Made by a program: the position numbers and the translations under genes. The notes beneath the pieces were generated by a model. The model was not told the origin of the DNA. It searched no databases and saw only the letters and a program-made list of their open reading frames with translations. 64,000 bases of DNA from Polietes domitor (lineage: Eukaryota; Arthropoda; Insecta; Diptera; Muscidae), in the NCBI GenBank assembly GCA_947397865.1, contig OX377620.1:104336481-104400480 (forward strand). The letters are read 5' to 3'. This document shows, in pieces, positions 10,366 to 22,964 of this stretch (position 1 is its first letter; the number at the start of each line of letters is the position of its first letter).

Positions 10366-12429
10366 AAACAAGTAAGGAAAGGCTAAAGTCGGACGGGGCC
10401 GACTATGTAATACCCTACACCACTCCCTGCGTATATACCTAGCTTTGATTACTAAACCCAGGTATTTCATGGGAGCAATTTTATGTAGTTCATATAAACT
10501 ATACAGTTACTATAAATTAATCTTTCGTCAAATTTAATGAGTATGGTTCTCTAGTAGATATTCCGAGTAAAGCAAATATGACATGATATGGATAAATTGA
10601 TCTAGATCCAATTATAAATACAGATTATACAGCGGTAATAGGATGAATCGGACGGACATTTGAAGGGGACTATAACAACAATTGAGGCCAGTGCCAAAAC
10701 ATGCGGCTATATATTTCTCATTCACGGTAGGTATTCCTAGTTGAAACATATAATGATCTGCAAAATTTGATGAAGATCCGATATAAGATGTGGTTTCTAG
10801 AGCTGTAATAGAGAAGAATGGGGCCCACTTGGGTTATACCAAAGACGGACGGAGCCGACTATATGATACACCCCACTTTCTATCTCACTGCAATTCAATT
10901 CGGTAAAAAGTGAAATCGGAAGTATTTTTGAATCCGGTAAATGTAAGTGTTTGACAAAAAATGTTAAATCGGAAAGGACATTTGTATGGGGGTATATTGA
11001 AACCTGGAACGATGTGACCAGCTTTCACCATGTATGTTTATTGGTGAAATATAATTTGTAAAGGAGCAACATTTGTATTGGGGCTATAGCTAAATTTGAA
11101 ACGATCTTACCTACTTTCACCATAGGTGTTTTTAATTGGATTATAATATGTTGTGCCAATTTTAAAGAAAATCGGGTACAAAATGTGGTTTTTAAGCGGA
11201 AAAAGTCAAATCGGGAGCGACATTTGTATGGGTGCTATATCTAAATCTGAACCGATCTTACCCACTTTCAGCATAGGTGTTTTTAGTTAGATTATAAGAT
11301 GTTGTGCCAATTTTAAAGAAAATCGGGTACAATATGTGGTTTCTAAGCGGAAAAAGTCAAATCGGGAGCGACATTTGTATGGGGGCTATATCTAAATCTG
11401 AACCGATCTTTCACCATTTTCAGCATAGGTGTTTCTAGTTCAATTATATAATGTAATGCCAATTTTTAAGAAAATCGAGAACAATATGCGGTTTCTACAG
11501 CGGCAAAAGAGAAATCGGGAGGGACATTTGTATGGGGGCTATATCTAAATCTGAACCGATCTTACCCACTTTCAGCATAGGTGTTTTTAGTTAGATTATA
11601 AGATGTTGTGCCAATTTTAAAGAAAATCGGGTACATTATGTGGTTTCTGAGCGGAAAAAGTCAAATCGGGAGCGACATGTGTATGGGGACTATATCTAAA
11701 TCTGAACCGATCTTACCCAATTTCAGCATAGTTGTTTCTAGTTCAATTATAAAATGTTGTACCAATTTTAAAGAAAATCGGGTACAACATGTGGTTTCTA
11801 AAGCGGAAAAAGCGAAATCGGGAGCGACATTTATATGGGGTCTATATCTAAATCTGAACCGATCTTACCCACTTTCAGCGTAGGTGTTTCTAGTTCGATT
11901 ATAAAATGTTGTGCCAATTTTAAAGAAAATCAGGTACAATATGTTGATTTTAGAGTGGAAAAAGTGAAATAGGGAGCGACATTTGTATGGGGGCTATATC
12001 TAAATCTGAACCGATCTAACCCGCTTTTGCCATAGGTATTTCTAATTTGATTATAAGGTGTTAGGCCAAATTTTAAGAAAATCGGGTACTATATGTGCTT
12101 TATAGGGCGGAAAAAGTCAAATCGGGAGCGACATTTGTATGGGGCCTATATCTAAAACTGAACCGATTTCTTCCAAATTCAATACCGATGGTCCTTGGCC
12201 ATGAAGAATAACTTCTGCCAAGTTTCATGATAATCGGACAACAATTGCGACAAGCGTAGATGGACAGCAGACGGACGGACAGACAGACATCGGTAAATCG
12301 ATTCAGCTGGTGATTCTAAGCCGATCTGTATACTTAAAGGTGGGTCTTGCTCAATTATTTCTTGGTGTTACAAACATTTGGCGAAACTAACTTATAATAC
12401 CCTAGTCCACGAAGTGGTGTAGAGTATAA
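10366..12429 (+). repeat. A-family element, expanded array
   Basis: Starts AAACAAGTAAGGAAAGGCTA and ends GTCCACGAAGTGGTGTAGAG. It holds about eight subrepeats; successive TCGGGAGCGACATTT-type phrases lie at 11212, 11363, 11516, 11667 and 11819, that is 151-153 bases apart. Near 10845 a second, shortened A start (GACGGACGGAGCCGACTATA) lies inside the element. Confidence 0.85.
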
Positions 12430-13239
12430 TAAATGTGTGTCAGTATGTCTGTGGACCGATTCGCCTGAAATTTTTACTGTAGCTAACCAGTGAACAGAAG
12501 ATGGTTTCCGGCTATATTGGGCGTGATACTGCCCACACCAACAATACTTTAAAACAATCAATTAGTAGTCATTTTCAAGCATACTTAAGGCATACGAAGT
12601 AGGGGAATAGGGAAGAACGAACCCGTGCAAAGCCGGGTAGAAAAGATAGTATATATTAAAAATTAATCTTTGTTCTTTATAGCAGCCGAAACCACTGGAC
12701 CGATCTTCTTGAAATTTTCACAGTATGTTTATGCTGAACCGTTGGTGAAAATAGGTTTTTTGATATTTTCAGAGGACGTGACACTTCCCACACAAATTGG
12801 GTATTTACTAGTTTTTTATAAATTATCATATTCAGAGTACTCTGGCAGCGAGAGCCTTGAATTTTTGTGAAAGTTCACTAATTGTTAGTCTTCACAAAAT
12901 AAATTCTTTACGACCATGTTATATTATATTTCCACGAAATCATTAACATTAATGTGAGTCGCTGAAAAAATGTTTTGCGTTTGTAATTTAAACCTTTTAT
13001 GTTCAGAGTGTTAATGTTTTTTCACAAGACGTTTTGGAATTTTCCTACGAAAATGATCAAGCTATATATTTTTTTATAATTCTTCAATAATTTCCGATTT
13101 TCAAATAATCTCTTCTTAATAGCTTGAATAACTCCGGCTTTCATAAAACTCTCATGTACATAAGAGTCAAATCGGTAGCGAAATTTATGGAAGCTATATA
13201 TAAATCTAATAAATTTCATACTGAAGGGAACCAATATAA
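12430..13239. repeat. Patchwork of small repeat relics
   Basis: 12600-12640 carries CCCGTGCAAAGCCGGGTAG. 12665-12770 (ACCACTGGACCGATCTTC, TTCACAGTATGTTTATGCTG) matches the reverse strand of 45850-45965 (H family). 13160-13226 is a worn A-family subrepeat (TCAAATCGGTAGCGAAATTT). The remainder is unassigned AT-rich DNA. Confidence 0.5.
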
Positions 13240-13650
13240 TAACAGACTTTAATTATAATTTTTATTCAATTTTATGGTTGTCGCCTACATTAAAGTGAAC
13301 ACGATTTGTTTTGTGCCAGTCACCGCTGAAAATATAAATAAACATCGCTCAACGACGGCGAGACAGCACTTTTGTACTTGAAAATCAAAGCCATGCGTTT
13401 TGTGAGTGAGGGAAACATCAATCAACCATTTTCTATGCTTCACACTTTGGTGCGTATAAGCAATATAAAATTGTGGTAGGGTAATATAAAATATGGCTGG
13501 TCATACGCCATGGAGGTCGTAGAATTTGTAGACAAAAACTTTGCGTCATATTGTTTGTAACATATTGAAATCTATCTATCGGAGGTCTTCTTGGTAAAAG
13601 GTGTTTTCTTTGCCGACTACATTTAGTATTTTTTTAAATTGTGTAACTCA
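13240..13650 (+). repeat. F repeat, copy 1
   Basis: Shares CGCCTACATTAAAGTGAAC, TGCCAGTCAC, CATCGCTCAAC, GGGAAACATCAATCAACCA and GTCATACGCCATGGAGGTCG with 14525-14935, in the same orientation. A third, more diverged relative lies at 34560-34800. No coding frame is shared. Origin unknown. Confidence 0.7.
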
Positions 13651-13889
13651 TTATTTCTCCACGTACAGTGGAGATTTTATGTAAAAAACGCCTATATTCT
13701 TTCTCATTTTTTAGGCTGGTGTTTTTATAGCGAAAGAAATAAAAAACGAAAAAAATAAAAAAATCGTCATCCAAGTACACCAAAGAAAATCAATTGCAAT
13801 GGCATTCAGTCCTGCATTGTCCACGTTTTCACACTGCTCAATCTTCAATGTTCCTACCTCGTCACTACTATTCTTGATTTTATCATTTA

Positions 13890-14380
13890 TCAATTGGTCA
13901 TACCTTTTTATACCCTCGCTGTACAGAGTAGGAGCATATATATCATTGTTTTGATCAAATCCGTTCAACGAATTTTTAATTTATTTGAGCCATGTCCGTC
14001 CGTCCGCATGGCTGGTGTACACGATAGCTCACGAAAAAAGTTAAGGGATCAATTCAAACTTTGCACATAGTAATATTTTTCCCAAACTTAGTTTAAGTTT
14101 GAAGATGGGCGAAATTGCTACGCCGCTTCTGGTACATACCACACAAATGGTCCATGTTTCTATGTTATTTTTAAACCAATATAACTTCCACGCGGATATC
14201 CGGAATCTCCTATATTTTGGTATTTGATAAAGTTTTTAAATCACTTTAAGTGTATAAAATATGGTGCGATTTGCCACTACTCTGATTTAGTACGCAGAAA
14301 CAAGTTTATGGCAAGCTTTATATGTGATTATTTATTTGATAGTTTTAATTAGAAAAACTTAAATTTTAATGACCTTAAAT
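13890..14380 (-). repeat. D-family element, copy 1
   Basis: Begins TTATACCCTCGCTGTACAGA, then GAGCCATGTCCGTCCGTCCG, GGATCAATTCAAACTTTGCA, TAATATTTTTCCCAAACT. Most of it is repeated at 31.75-32.26 kb. The end motif and the GTCCGTCCG block resemble the inverted 3' ends of A and B, so D is probably a third member of the same class. Confidence 0.65.
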
Positions 14381-14524
14381 AGATCTTAAATATTTAACAC
14401 CGAAGGCCCATATCGCTTTGTTTGTTTGCAAATACTTAAAATTACAAAGTTCAAGGTAGTAGGTTTTTTAAAATTCACCAGTGAATACAATTGACCCTCG
14501 ACAATTTAAATGATTAGAAAAAAA

Positions 14525-14935
14525 TAGCAAACTTTAATTATAATTGTTTTAGAAATTTCGTTGTTGGCGCCTACATTAAAGTGAACTCGTTTTGTTTTAT
14601 GCCAGTCACTGCAGAAAGTATGAAACCACATCGCTCAACAATGGTGAGCGCCTTTGTTCATGAAAATCAAGGTAATGCGTCTTATGAATGGGAAACATCA
14701 ATCAACCAATATTTTGTGCTTCGCACTCTAGTGCGTATACGCAATACCACATTATGGTAGGATAGTCATACGCCATGGAGGTCGTAGAATGAGAAGACAA
14801 CAAATTTGCGAATGGAATGTCCATAGATTTCATCATATTGTTTGTAACACATTGAAATATTTATTGGAGGGTTTCATACCCGTCGCCATTTAGTAATTAT
14901 TTTTTAAAAATATGTAGTATCGTATTGTATAGAAC
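14525..14935 (+). repeat. F repeat, copy 2
   Basis: Direct repeat of 13240-13650, about 1.29 kb downstream, with the D element between the two copies. Confidence 0.7.
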
Positions 14936-15889
14936 CGATTTGTATACCCTTCATTAACGTATAATTTCTTTGTAACACTCAAAAGATACAGCGATGCCCA
15001 TGTGGCCGCGTTTGAAAACAAAAGTTGCAATTATTGTCTGACCCTAACAAAAATGGGTACTCGTCTCCCTAATAAACGTTTGGCCAAAAGGATGTTGTAT
15101 TACTATAAACCCCATAAAAATCTTTGTAATTTCCACTCCATTTGGATTATTAAATTTGTCAAATCTTGTTTCACAATTTGCATTAATCGAAATCTAATCA
15201 GTCCAAACAGTGACGTTACCTTATGTTGTTTAATCATAAAATCAAAAAATAAAAATTACAGTATACCTTGAGTTAGACATAATGTTACACAGTTTGTTGG
15301 GCAAATTTCATTTACGTAAACATACCTTCTTTCACACTTTCTTCTACCCATATTTCTTGTTTTGGCATTTATAAAATTTCACTGAAAGCTGTTGCTTCAA
15401 CAGTCCTTGTATTTTCGTTTTTAATTATATTTGTCTTTCGTTTCAATCTGTTGAGAAACAAGATTTATGTTCACCGACAATAAATTTGAAACGCCTAACA
15501 ATTGACATATTTCGGAGTAAAATTAAATTAATTAAATGTATACACATTTCTTTGGTTTACATTGAAATCCTAAGTAATTGGTGTCGAAATATGAGTTTTA
15601 AATGAAGGCCTTATAATAACTAGCAATTATATGTAATCAATAGGGAGTGAGTTATTTTGTATCATCGTAAAATTGTACGTGCTCTATTAGGTATTCTATT
15701 GTTTCGTGCAATATAATTATGAATACTACATGGAAGTTATGTTACATATAGTTATATATAACATAATTATTAGAAAATAGAGATTCTATAAAAGGCTGTG
15801 TTGAAATAATTATTCTGCAAGAATATCTTACTACCGATAGAATTAATAATATTAAAAACATTGTTTAAAGAGTAGAAGACTACGTTGCG
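14936..15889. other. Worn A fragment, then unassigned DNA
   Basis: 14940-15060 is an inverted, decayed A-family 3' end (TATACCCTTCATTAACG, GCAATTATTGTCTGA). From 15060 to 15889 I see AT-rich DNA with no repeat or gene I can support; the 89-codon frame at 15002-15271 rides partly on the A relic. Confidence 0.45.
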
Positions 15890-17273
15890 TTTAACCCATA
15901 TTACATTTATAACAAATGGATTGCATTCCACACAGGCTATCGACTTCCGTAGAAGTGTAGTAACATTACAGGAAAATGTAATTTTTTTTAATATTACAAA
16001 CCAGAACAAATAGAAATATTGAAAAAATAACTTTATAAATAAATATAAAATGTGTATTATTTCAAACCATGCTTATAAGGCAAGGCAATAGGATTAATAC
16101 TTTAAGTCAATATAACACTTCGATTCATTTCAAAAAGTAAATATAAGAGATATTTTAATTCCAAACGTACATATTTTTAAAATCCATTATCTCACGTACA
16201 CAGTGAAAGAAAGTCAAACTTCATGATTCAACCAATTTTTGCCGTAAAAATAAACAAATGTCGTAAAGTGGAAAAATCTTTTTATTTTGCGTGTATGTGC
16301 AATCAGAGGAATGTATCCACCGAATTCCATGATTCTAGCTGCTGCCATTTGGTTGGTACCACTTTTATCCCCTTTTTCTATTTTACACCCTAAAGAGTAC
16401 GGCTTTTCAAAATCTCTTTATTCGTGTCTGCGCAAGTAAAGTGATGTACACATCGAGTTTGATAATTCTAGGTGTATCCATTTAGTTGGTACCTTTTTAA
16501 TCCCTTCGTTCCCATTGTATCCCTTCAAAAAATCCCTATATCCGCTGCTGCTATTTAGCTGCGATCATTTGGTTGGTAAAATTGTTATCCTCTTTTTCCA
16601 TTTTAACACCAAATCGAAAAATCCCCTTTTTACGTGTTTATGCAATCAGAGGAATGTATACACCGAATTTCTTTATACTATATGCAGCCGTTTGGTTGGT
16701 ACCATTTTTATCACTCTACTCCCATTTTACCCCTTAAAAGCACTAATTTGGAAAAAATTCTATTATATTATGTACTACTCAATTAGAGGAATGTACACAC
16801 CGAATTTTGTGTTTCCAGCTGTTTTAGTTTGATAGGTACCATTTTAACCCCTTTTGTCCCATTTCAACCCTACGAATAAGAATCACTGTATGGTGCACGT
16901 TTTTGTTATAGTGGGAATGCGCATACCCAATATCAAACAAATATAAACAGACATATTGAAAAACCATGCTTAAATACTCTCTAAAATATTAGGGATTATT
17001 ATGGGTATTTTCTGTCCTTGTGAGAGAAAATTTTTCGCTTTGGACCGATTTCGCCCAGTTGCAATACCAACCGATATAGTACTATAAAACGCATTTACGG
17101 AAAATTTGGAAGTCCTAGCTCCTTTCGTTTAGATTCTAGTGTGCTTTCAACAGACAGGACAGGCGGGCGGACGGATGGACATTGCTAGATCGTCTTAGAA
17201 TTTTATGACGATCAAGGTGTTACAAACGGAATGACAAGGTTAGTATACCCCCCTCCACGAGGTGGAGGGTATA
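15890..17273 (+). repeat. B-family element, decayed 5' end
   Basis: The 5' end is worn but readable against the 6.66 kb copy (GGATTGCATTCCACACAGG, ACATTACAGGAAAATGTAAT). It lacks the 142-bp satellite, keeps about four subrepeats (AGAGGAATGTATACACCGAA), the GGACGGATGGACATTGCTAG block and the end CACGAGGTGGAGGGTATA. Confidence 0.8.
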
Positions 17274-18224
17274 AAAAGCAATTTCGTTATAAACAGCATA
17301 AAGTGTCTATACCGTATTAATCAAATTTTGCACTTACAAACTAACATCGTTATACATTCCGAAGTAAAATTCCAAATAACATTTCCATAGCCCTAGGTGT
17401 GCATACAAAATTTAAGCCATCATTTCACCACTTCCAAACTCACACTGTCACTAAAACAGACATCTAAGAACATTACTTTAAAGTTTCGAAAATCAAAATA
17501 AAATTGTAAAAACGTTAAAAACAATAACGCGTCTACACCATTCCACTTCAATATTCTAAAGGTAATAGAAATTGCCCTCAAACAAAGTAGTATAAATACA
17601 TTAAAACCGATAAGTATTTCAGGAGTTACAGGTGATTGAATGAACACACTTTTTTTGAAAAAAAATATTTTTTCACTCTAATATTGGTCATAATTCGTGA
17701 AAAAAATTCTATTTTTATCAAAAATACGTATACAATATTTTTTGTGAAGAATACATACACAAACTTTTAAAACAATCGCAGTTATCGAGGTGAAAAAACG
17801 TACCGCTTGAAATGGAATGACTCATATGCATAAATCCAATAAACAAATAAAAAGTTTCGTAAAAAAGATATATACAAGAAAAGAAAATAAAAAGTTTCGT
17901 AAAAATGATATATACAAGAATTTTATGTTATGACTCATATATCAATCCCACACGATAAAAATCAAACTCGTTTATACATCTCGCATTTAGGGTAACAATG
18001 CAACAATATTGATTAGTTGCATTGTTTGTAATTGCGACAATGATGCATGCTTCATTGAACGCAATTTTTCCAAAATTGTTAAACCATATTTTTGCGGTAA
18101 AATGATTCAATTGTCCATAAGGATCGACCGCCGGGTATATCTACATGTACTAAGAAAGTGAAAAGAAAGTATCAAGTGCTTACCAGGAGCAAGGATAGTA
18201 GAGCGCATGATAAATAAGCGCAGT
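17274..18224. other. Unassigned AT-rich DNA with a short duplication
   Basis: AAAAGTTTCGTAAAA..GATATATACAAGAA occurs twice between 17850 and 17922, about 40 bases apart. 17580-17630 repeats a phrase found near 2800. No gene seen. Confidence 0.45.
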
Positions 18225-18589
18225 AGTGAAATCGGAAATAACATTTTTATATTTGTTATACCAAAACATTAAACTATGTGACTCACATCACCTTATGTAT
18301 TTCGAGTTGAAATATAAAATATTGTAGCAAATTTTTCACAACATCTGTTAAAATATCAGGTTTATAGCACGGATAAACTCAAATCTGAAGTAAAATTGAT
18401 ATGTGACCTATATATATATCTGAACCGATATAACCGACATTCTCAACAGATGTTTCTCGCTGAAACATAAGATGTTGTACAAAATTTGCTTAAATTATGT
18501 GGTTTCTAGAGCGGTAAAGAGAACGAAATGTGTATCGGGGCTATATCTAAATCTGAACCGATCCGACCAATTTTCACCAGAGATTTTTC
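18225..18589 (+). repeat. A-family fragment, left of a nested insertion
   Basis: Two A-type subrepeats (CGGGGCTATATCTAAATCTG, CAATTTTCACCAGAGATTTT). The sequence stops at TTTTTCTA where the array-ended element begins and resumes at 20357 with GTTGTAATGTAAGG. Joined over one TA it reads like intact A copies (TTTCTAGTTG..). Confidence 0.75.
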
Positions 18590-19566
18590 TACACCATTTC
18601 CAAGTGTAATTCAGAACAGTTCAATTGTAATTCAGAACTCGTCAATTGAAATTCATAAATTCAATTTGAAATTCTGAACTCTTCAATTGATATTCAGATA
18701 TTCCATTTTAAATGCAGAACTCATCACTTGATATTCAGAAATTCCATTTGAAAATCAGAACTCATCATTTGATATTTAGAAATTCCAATTCAAATTCAGA
18801 ACTCGCCACTTGATATTCAGAAATTCCATTTGAAATTCAGAACTCATCAGTTGAAATTCAGAAATTCAATTTGAAATTCAGAACTCATCAATTGGGAATC
18901 AAAACTTGTTATTTGAAATTCAGAACTCTTCAAATGAATTTCAGAACATTTCATATGAAATTCAGAAGTTATCAAATAAAATTCGCAAAACATTTATGGA
19001 GAAATAACTCAATATACTCCAAATTCAGTCATACATAAATACATTTAAATTGAAAAATTTCTTAAAGGACACAAATAATTATTTTCATATCTTGCTTATT
19101 ATTTGTTTTATCAATATGCAATGAAATCAAGAAATACATTGTTAGATTGGAAAGGGGAGAACACAAGCTTTAATAATATTTAACAGACACTTAATAGCGA
19201 ATCAATTTTGAGCGTCAATAGACGTGAAATTAAAAACAACAAAATGAAAATTTTTCTGTAATCGGTACATAATTTTCATTTCAAAATTTAACTTGGCCGA
19301 GATAACCAACATTACAAGATAAGTGGAGTGTTAACAAAGACTTTCTATATTCAAGACAACTAATCTCGCTCTTTGCTGTTATTACGAAGCAACGTTGAAA
19401 GATTACAGCGAATGAAAATTTTGCAGACATGTTTACATGTTAAATCAAAATATGAAAATAAGGAAAACAATTAGTGCATTCAAAAACATACACGAAAACG
19501 AAATGAATACATATCTTTTATTGTTAGATGTTGTAAAATATTTTGTTTTCTTAGCAAAACCTTATA

Positions 19567-20186
19567 AAGAGTGATTTTTTTGAGGTTAGGATTTTCATGC
19601 ATTAGTAGTTGACAGATCAAGTGGGATTTCAGACATGGTGTCAAAGAGAAAGATGCTCAGTATGCTTTGACATTTCATCATGAATCGTCTTACAAACGAA
19701 CAACGCTTGCAAATTATTGAATTTTATTATCAAAATGCGTGCTCTGTTAAGAAAGTTCATTGCGCGCTTCCATTTTATGGTCAGTTTAATCGACCCACTG
19801 AAGCGGCTATTCGGGCTATTTTGACTAAATTTCGCACCAAATTTACATTGTTGGACATTAAACCACCAACACGCTTACGTAGAGTGCGAACTGAAGAAAA
19901 TATCGCAGCTGTATCGGCCAGTGTTAATGATGACCACCAATTTTCGATTCGTCGCCGTTCGCACCAATTGGGTCTCTGTTACTCAAAAACGTGGAAATGC
20001 CAAAATTGGACTAAGCGGATGGACCACCTAAGACGCAGCCGCGGTCAACATTTAAATGAAATTATCTTCAAAAAGTAAATGTCATGGACCAATCTAACGT
20101 TTCAAATAAAGAACCGATGAGATTTTGCAAATTTTATGCGTTTTTTTTTTTAAAAAAAGTTATCAAGCTCTTAAAAAATCACCCTT
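19567..20186 (+). mobile_element. Internally deleted mariner element, copy 1
   Basis: 620 bases between TA dinucleotides. The left end AAGAGTGATTTTTTT and the inverse of the right end AAGGGTGATTTTTTA form imperfect inverted termini. It encodes the 132-codon frame at 19680-20078. The same deletion junction occurs in the copies at 51800 and 54354. The pre-insertion sequence can be read in the sister array-ended element near 38640. Confidence 0.9.
19680..20078 (+). CDS. Deleted mariner transposase, DNA-binding domain plus C-terminal tail
   Basis: 132 codons, uninterrupted. Residues 1-50 (NEQRLQIIEFYYQN..) look like the first helix-turn-helix of an IS630/Tc1/mariner transposase, and residues 70-106 (TEENIAAVSASVNDDHQFSI) like the second. 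After K106 the frame jumps directly to CQNWTKRMDHLRRSRGQHLN, the C-terminal tail known from full-length relatives. The whole catalytic DDE/D domain (normally about 200 residues) is therefore gone, yet the frame is kept. The product, if made, could bind the element ends but not cut, like deletion-derivative repressors of P elements (inference). The start ATG follows TTTCATC and is shared by all three copies. Confidence 0.8.
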   Translation: MNRLTNEQRLQIIEFYYQNACSVKKVHCALPFYGQFNRPTEAAIRAILTKFRTKFTLLDIKPPTRLRRVRTEENIAAVSASVNDDHQFSIRRRSHQLGLCYSKTWKCQNWTKRMDHLRRSRGQHLNEIIFKK

Positions 20187-20356
20187 TAAAACAGTAAAAT
20201 AACAGCAAACAAATGTGCTTTGCAGAAGCAAATGTTACTGTGACGAGTTCTGAATTTCAAATGGAATTTCTGAAAATCAATTGACGACTTCTGAATTTCA
20301 AATGGAAATTCTGAAGTACAATTGATCTTTTCTGAATTACACTTGGAAATGGTGTA

Positions 20357-20555
20357 GTTGTAATGTAAGGTGTTGTGCTTAATTTAAAGAAAATCTGTTA
20401 AAATATTTGGTTTCTAATGCGGAAATGTCAAATCGGGTATGAAATTTGTATGGGAACTATATATAAATCAGAACCGATATGATCCAACACAGCAAATATT
20501 TATACTTCTAATATAAGATGCTGTAACAAATTTGAAGAAAGCTGACGAAATATGT
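20357..20555 (+). repeat. A-family fragment, right of the nested insertion
   Basis: Continuation of the A copy interrupted at 18590: GGTGTTGTGC.TAATTTAAAG, TCAAATCGGGTATGAAATTT, then GTGGTTTCTAG, where the P repeat begins. Confidence 0.7.
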
Positions 20556-20800
20556 GGTTTCTAGTATAGTGATCAAACCCGAGACCGAAAACCGAGTCAA
20601 CCGGGTTTTTCATCTGAGACCGACCGGGTTTTTTAAAATCGCGGTTTTTGGAAAACCGGGAAACCCGAGTTTTTTATGTCGATCTCAACCGCTTTTTCAT
20701 ATTGAAAAAAATTATCTTTTTCGGTGCGAATTTGTTTATAATAAGCCATTTTTAATATTATCACAAGCCTCACAGAACGTTTTTTATTAGGGGCAGCAAA
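20556..20800 (+). repeat. P repeat (hAT-like MITE end), copy 1
   Basis: TAGTGATCAAACCCGAGACCG followed by alternating CCGGGTTTT and AAAACCGGG phrases. The wording resembles the common arthropod hAT-type MITE ends CAGTGATGCCAAAACCG. A related stretch lies at 48840-49100. Family assignment is from memory and weak. Confidence 0.45.
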
Positions 20801-20819
20801 TTAACTAAAAACATTACGA

Positions 20820-21000
20820 GAAAACGCAACCAGCGTATTTGGAAGGAAATTGAAGACTTGATTATTTTTCGAGGTGTTTTCAAAAGCGATTGGTTCACAA
20901 GCGGTTTGACCGAACGAAGAAATATTTTGCAGATCATCTTTAAATAATCCAGTATTCATTTCTGGGTGTGATAGCAGCATTTTTTCGCGATCCAGCCTTA
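20820..21000 (+). repeat. J repeat, copy 1
   Basis: Shares GAGGTGTTTTC, GAAATATTTTGCAGATCATC, TAAA.AATCCA and CATTTCTGGG with 36885-37060, same orientation. No coding assignment. Confidence 0.6.
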
Positions 21001-21892
21001 TACGTATACTATTCTCATCCTTTTAGGTAATATGACGTTTGCCTTAGGTCAAAATTGTTCTAGTTTTACACTGGTCCAAAGTTGGTACATACTTTATTTT
21101 CTTATTTTTTATGTATTTCAGCTTATTTTACTCTCCGATATCAGAATTGCAGAATGGGGTAATTAATTAATTGTTCTAAGCTGATATTTTGGGAAAAATA
21201 GTTACAGGATGAAAAGTAATGATGGGGTTTCTCTATATATACTTATAAAAAAATATATTATTAAAAAATCGCCAATTTTTTGGCAATGAACCAAAATGTC
21301 ACTGTAGACTATTTGACGTTCACAGTACATAACTAAATATGAATATTGTAGACAATAGGATAATATTGAAGACCAACATATGCGCAAATTTCAGTTTATG
21401 CGTTCGGCTCTATATGTGTACAGTATTGCCTAACCATAAAGTACAAATGTATGCGTGTTCGCTCAGAATTATTGAGCTGGAAGTCGAAAAAAACCATAAA
21501 TGTGCAAATGTTCATACATATGAAATGGCGTAACTGAAATGCGTCCGTCTATCATTTCCGTGGCAGAACGATGTGGTAACATCCTGTCACATACATCAGA
21601 CATAGACCATGTTTATGCTGGAAATGTGGAAACTTTAAATAAATAAACATATTTGTGGGAAATAGCTGTGCATTTAATTGAATTTTTTGGGGTAAAACAT
21701 TTGTTTTTCAGAGTGACTTTTAATTGCGGATGTTCAAATTTGTATACTTCCACCGCTAGAGTTAGGTGTGGTTCCAAATTCACAGTTGATTATTTGTATA
21801 CCGGGTGCGACTAGAAATTGAACAATAGATATGTTCAATGTTATTCCATTTGTTTTAGTTTTTTCGTTTGTATTTTTTTGGTCTGTAATCAA
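21001..21892. other. Unassigned DNA
   Basis: Several 60-65-codon frames on both strands (21202-21533) have no recognisable domain. No repeat partner noticed elsewhere in the window. Confidence 0.4.
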
Positions 21893-22205
21893 TATTTGAT
21901 TTGAACTGGGATATTGCACCGGCTCAAGACCATTTTGCATCTATATTTAATAGAATGAAAATTAATTTACAAATGAAATGGTGACATTTATTACTTGGCT
22001 GACGCATATTCGGTTGTGCTTCTCGTTCGTTTGTGAGAATCATTTCCTTAAAGAGGCCGGGTTCCATGTTGAAAAGTCGCTGCGAAGCCTCTTGACAAAA
22101 CCTTTGGCAGCCAAGTAATAAATGCCACCATGCCATTTGTATATAAATTTGCATTCTATTAAATATAGATGCAAAATGGTATTGAGCCAGGACAATATCC
22201 CACTT
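21893..22205. mobile_element. K palindromic element (MITE-like)
   Basis: Inverted arms: TGGGATATTG..GGCTCAAGACCATTTTGCAT at 21907 onward, and GCAAAATGGTATTGAGCCAG..CAATATCCCA ending at 22202. A further inner pair (GGTGACATTTATTACTTGGCTG / CAGCCAAGTAATAAATGCCACC) surrounds a ~100-bp centre. A one-armed relic is at 35715-35815. No duplication of the target site is obvious. Confidence 0.75.
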
Positions 22206-22964
22206 ATTCAATTTGTTTGTACATATCTAAAATTGGGAACATATCTTTTGTAGCTAAATTTGATTTAGGTAAAACCCAAATAATGTAAGAATGAGCCGAT
22301 GTTTTGCACGAATATTTGTTTTTAAAATATGGGAAAATGGAAATTGAATCCATAGTGATTTACCCTTTTCCAATTTGACCTTTGCTATTACAGTTGATAT
22401 CATTAAGAATACCGCGCAAAAATATTATGAAACTTAATGAAGTCGAAATAAAAACGCTTATAATACAGTCACAGTTACATTATCAATTGAACCAACATCA
22501 GTGAGTATAGCGAATGGCATATTGTTTTGCTTAAATGTTAATGGAATTACTTTCTGCACGATAGTAACGCATAGAATTTAGCTGAAATGTTCAAAATAAT
22601 TACGACGAACAACTAACAGCCTGACGGACGATTACGGCCATTGGTATGAATTTAATTTCCGCCACAACTCAGCAGACGAAATAAACGGTTATGACGAAGG
22701 ATGACCAAAAGCTATCCGGATGTTTGTTTGTGGTATACACGTTTCGGAGTGAAATTGTCAATAAGTGCACGGATATGTTTGAACTTGTAATAGGGGAGAA
22801 TTTTTATATGAGGATATTACTCTGTCGGAAAGTTTGTTGAATATGAATCTTTATACCCACCAAAGTTCTATAAATATAGATGCCAAAAGGTCTTGTTACA
22901 CAAAAATATCTGAAACCGAATCATATTTGTAGATAACAGATCGAAATGCATAAGTATATAAAAC
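22206..22964. other. Unassigned DNA
   Basis: Single-copy-looking sequence, slightly richer in G+C around 22620-22760. No frame, RNA or repeat that I can defend. Confidence 0.4.

Larger units (their letters stand above)
18592..20354 (+). mobile_element. TA-flanked element with array-type inverted ends, copy 1
   Basis: Termini CACCATTTCCAAGTGTAATT and its inverse AATTACACTTGGAAATGGTG, flanked by TA on both sides. Each end consists of short tandem units: CAGAACTCATCA.TTGATATT (21) alternating with CAGAAATTCCATTTGAAA.T (20), giving a 41-bp compound period, with the right end being the inverse of the left. A 622-bp mariner insertion (element plus one TA) sits at 19567-20188; without it the element would be about 1.14 kb. 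No transposase frame of its own. Long ends built of short units recall Foldback elements, but the TA flanks point to the Tc1/mariner superfamily. Confidence 0.85.

Noticed and set aside
12600..12640. CCCGTGCAAAGCCGGG as a tRNA or rRNA piece
   Set aside because: No cloverleaf or rRNA context; the wording is typical of insect repeat ends.
18592..19000. CRISPR-like or satellite array of 20/21-base units
   Set aside because: The units are contiguous and inverted at the other end of the same TA-flanked element, so they are its termini.
18592..20354. Classical Foldback (FB) element
   Set aside because: TA on both sides and a restored A sequence after removal of element plus one TA; FB elements make longer duplications.
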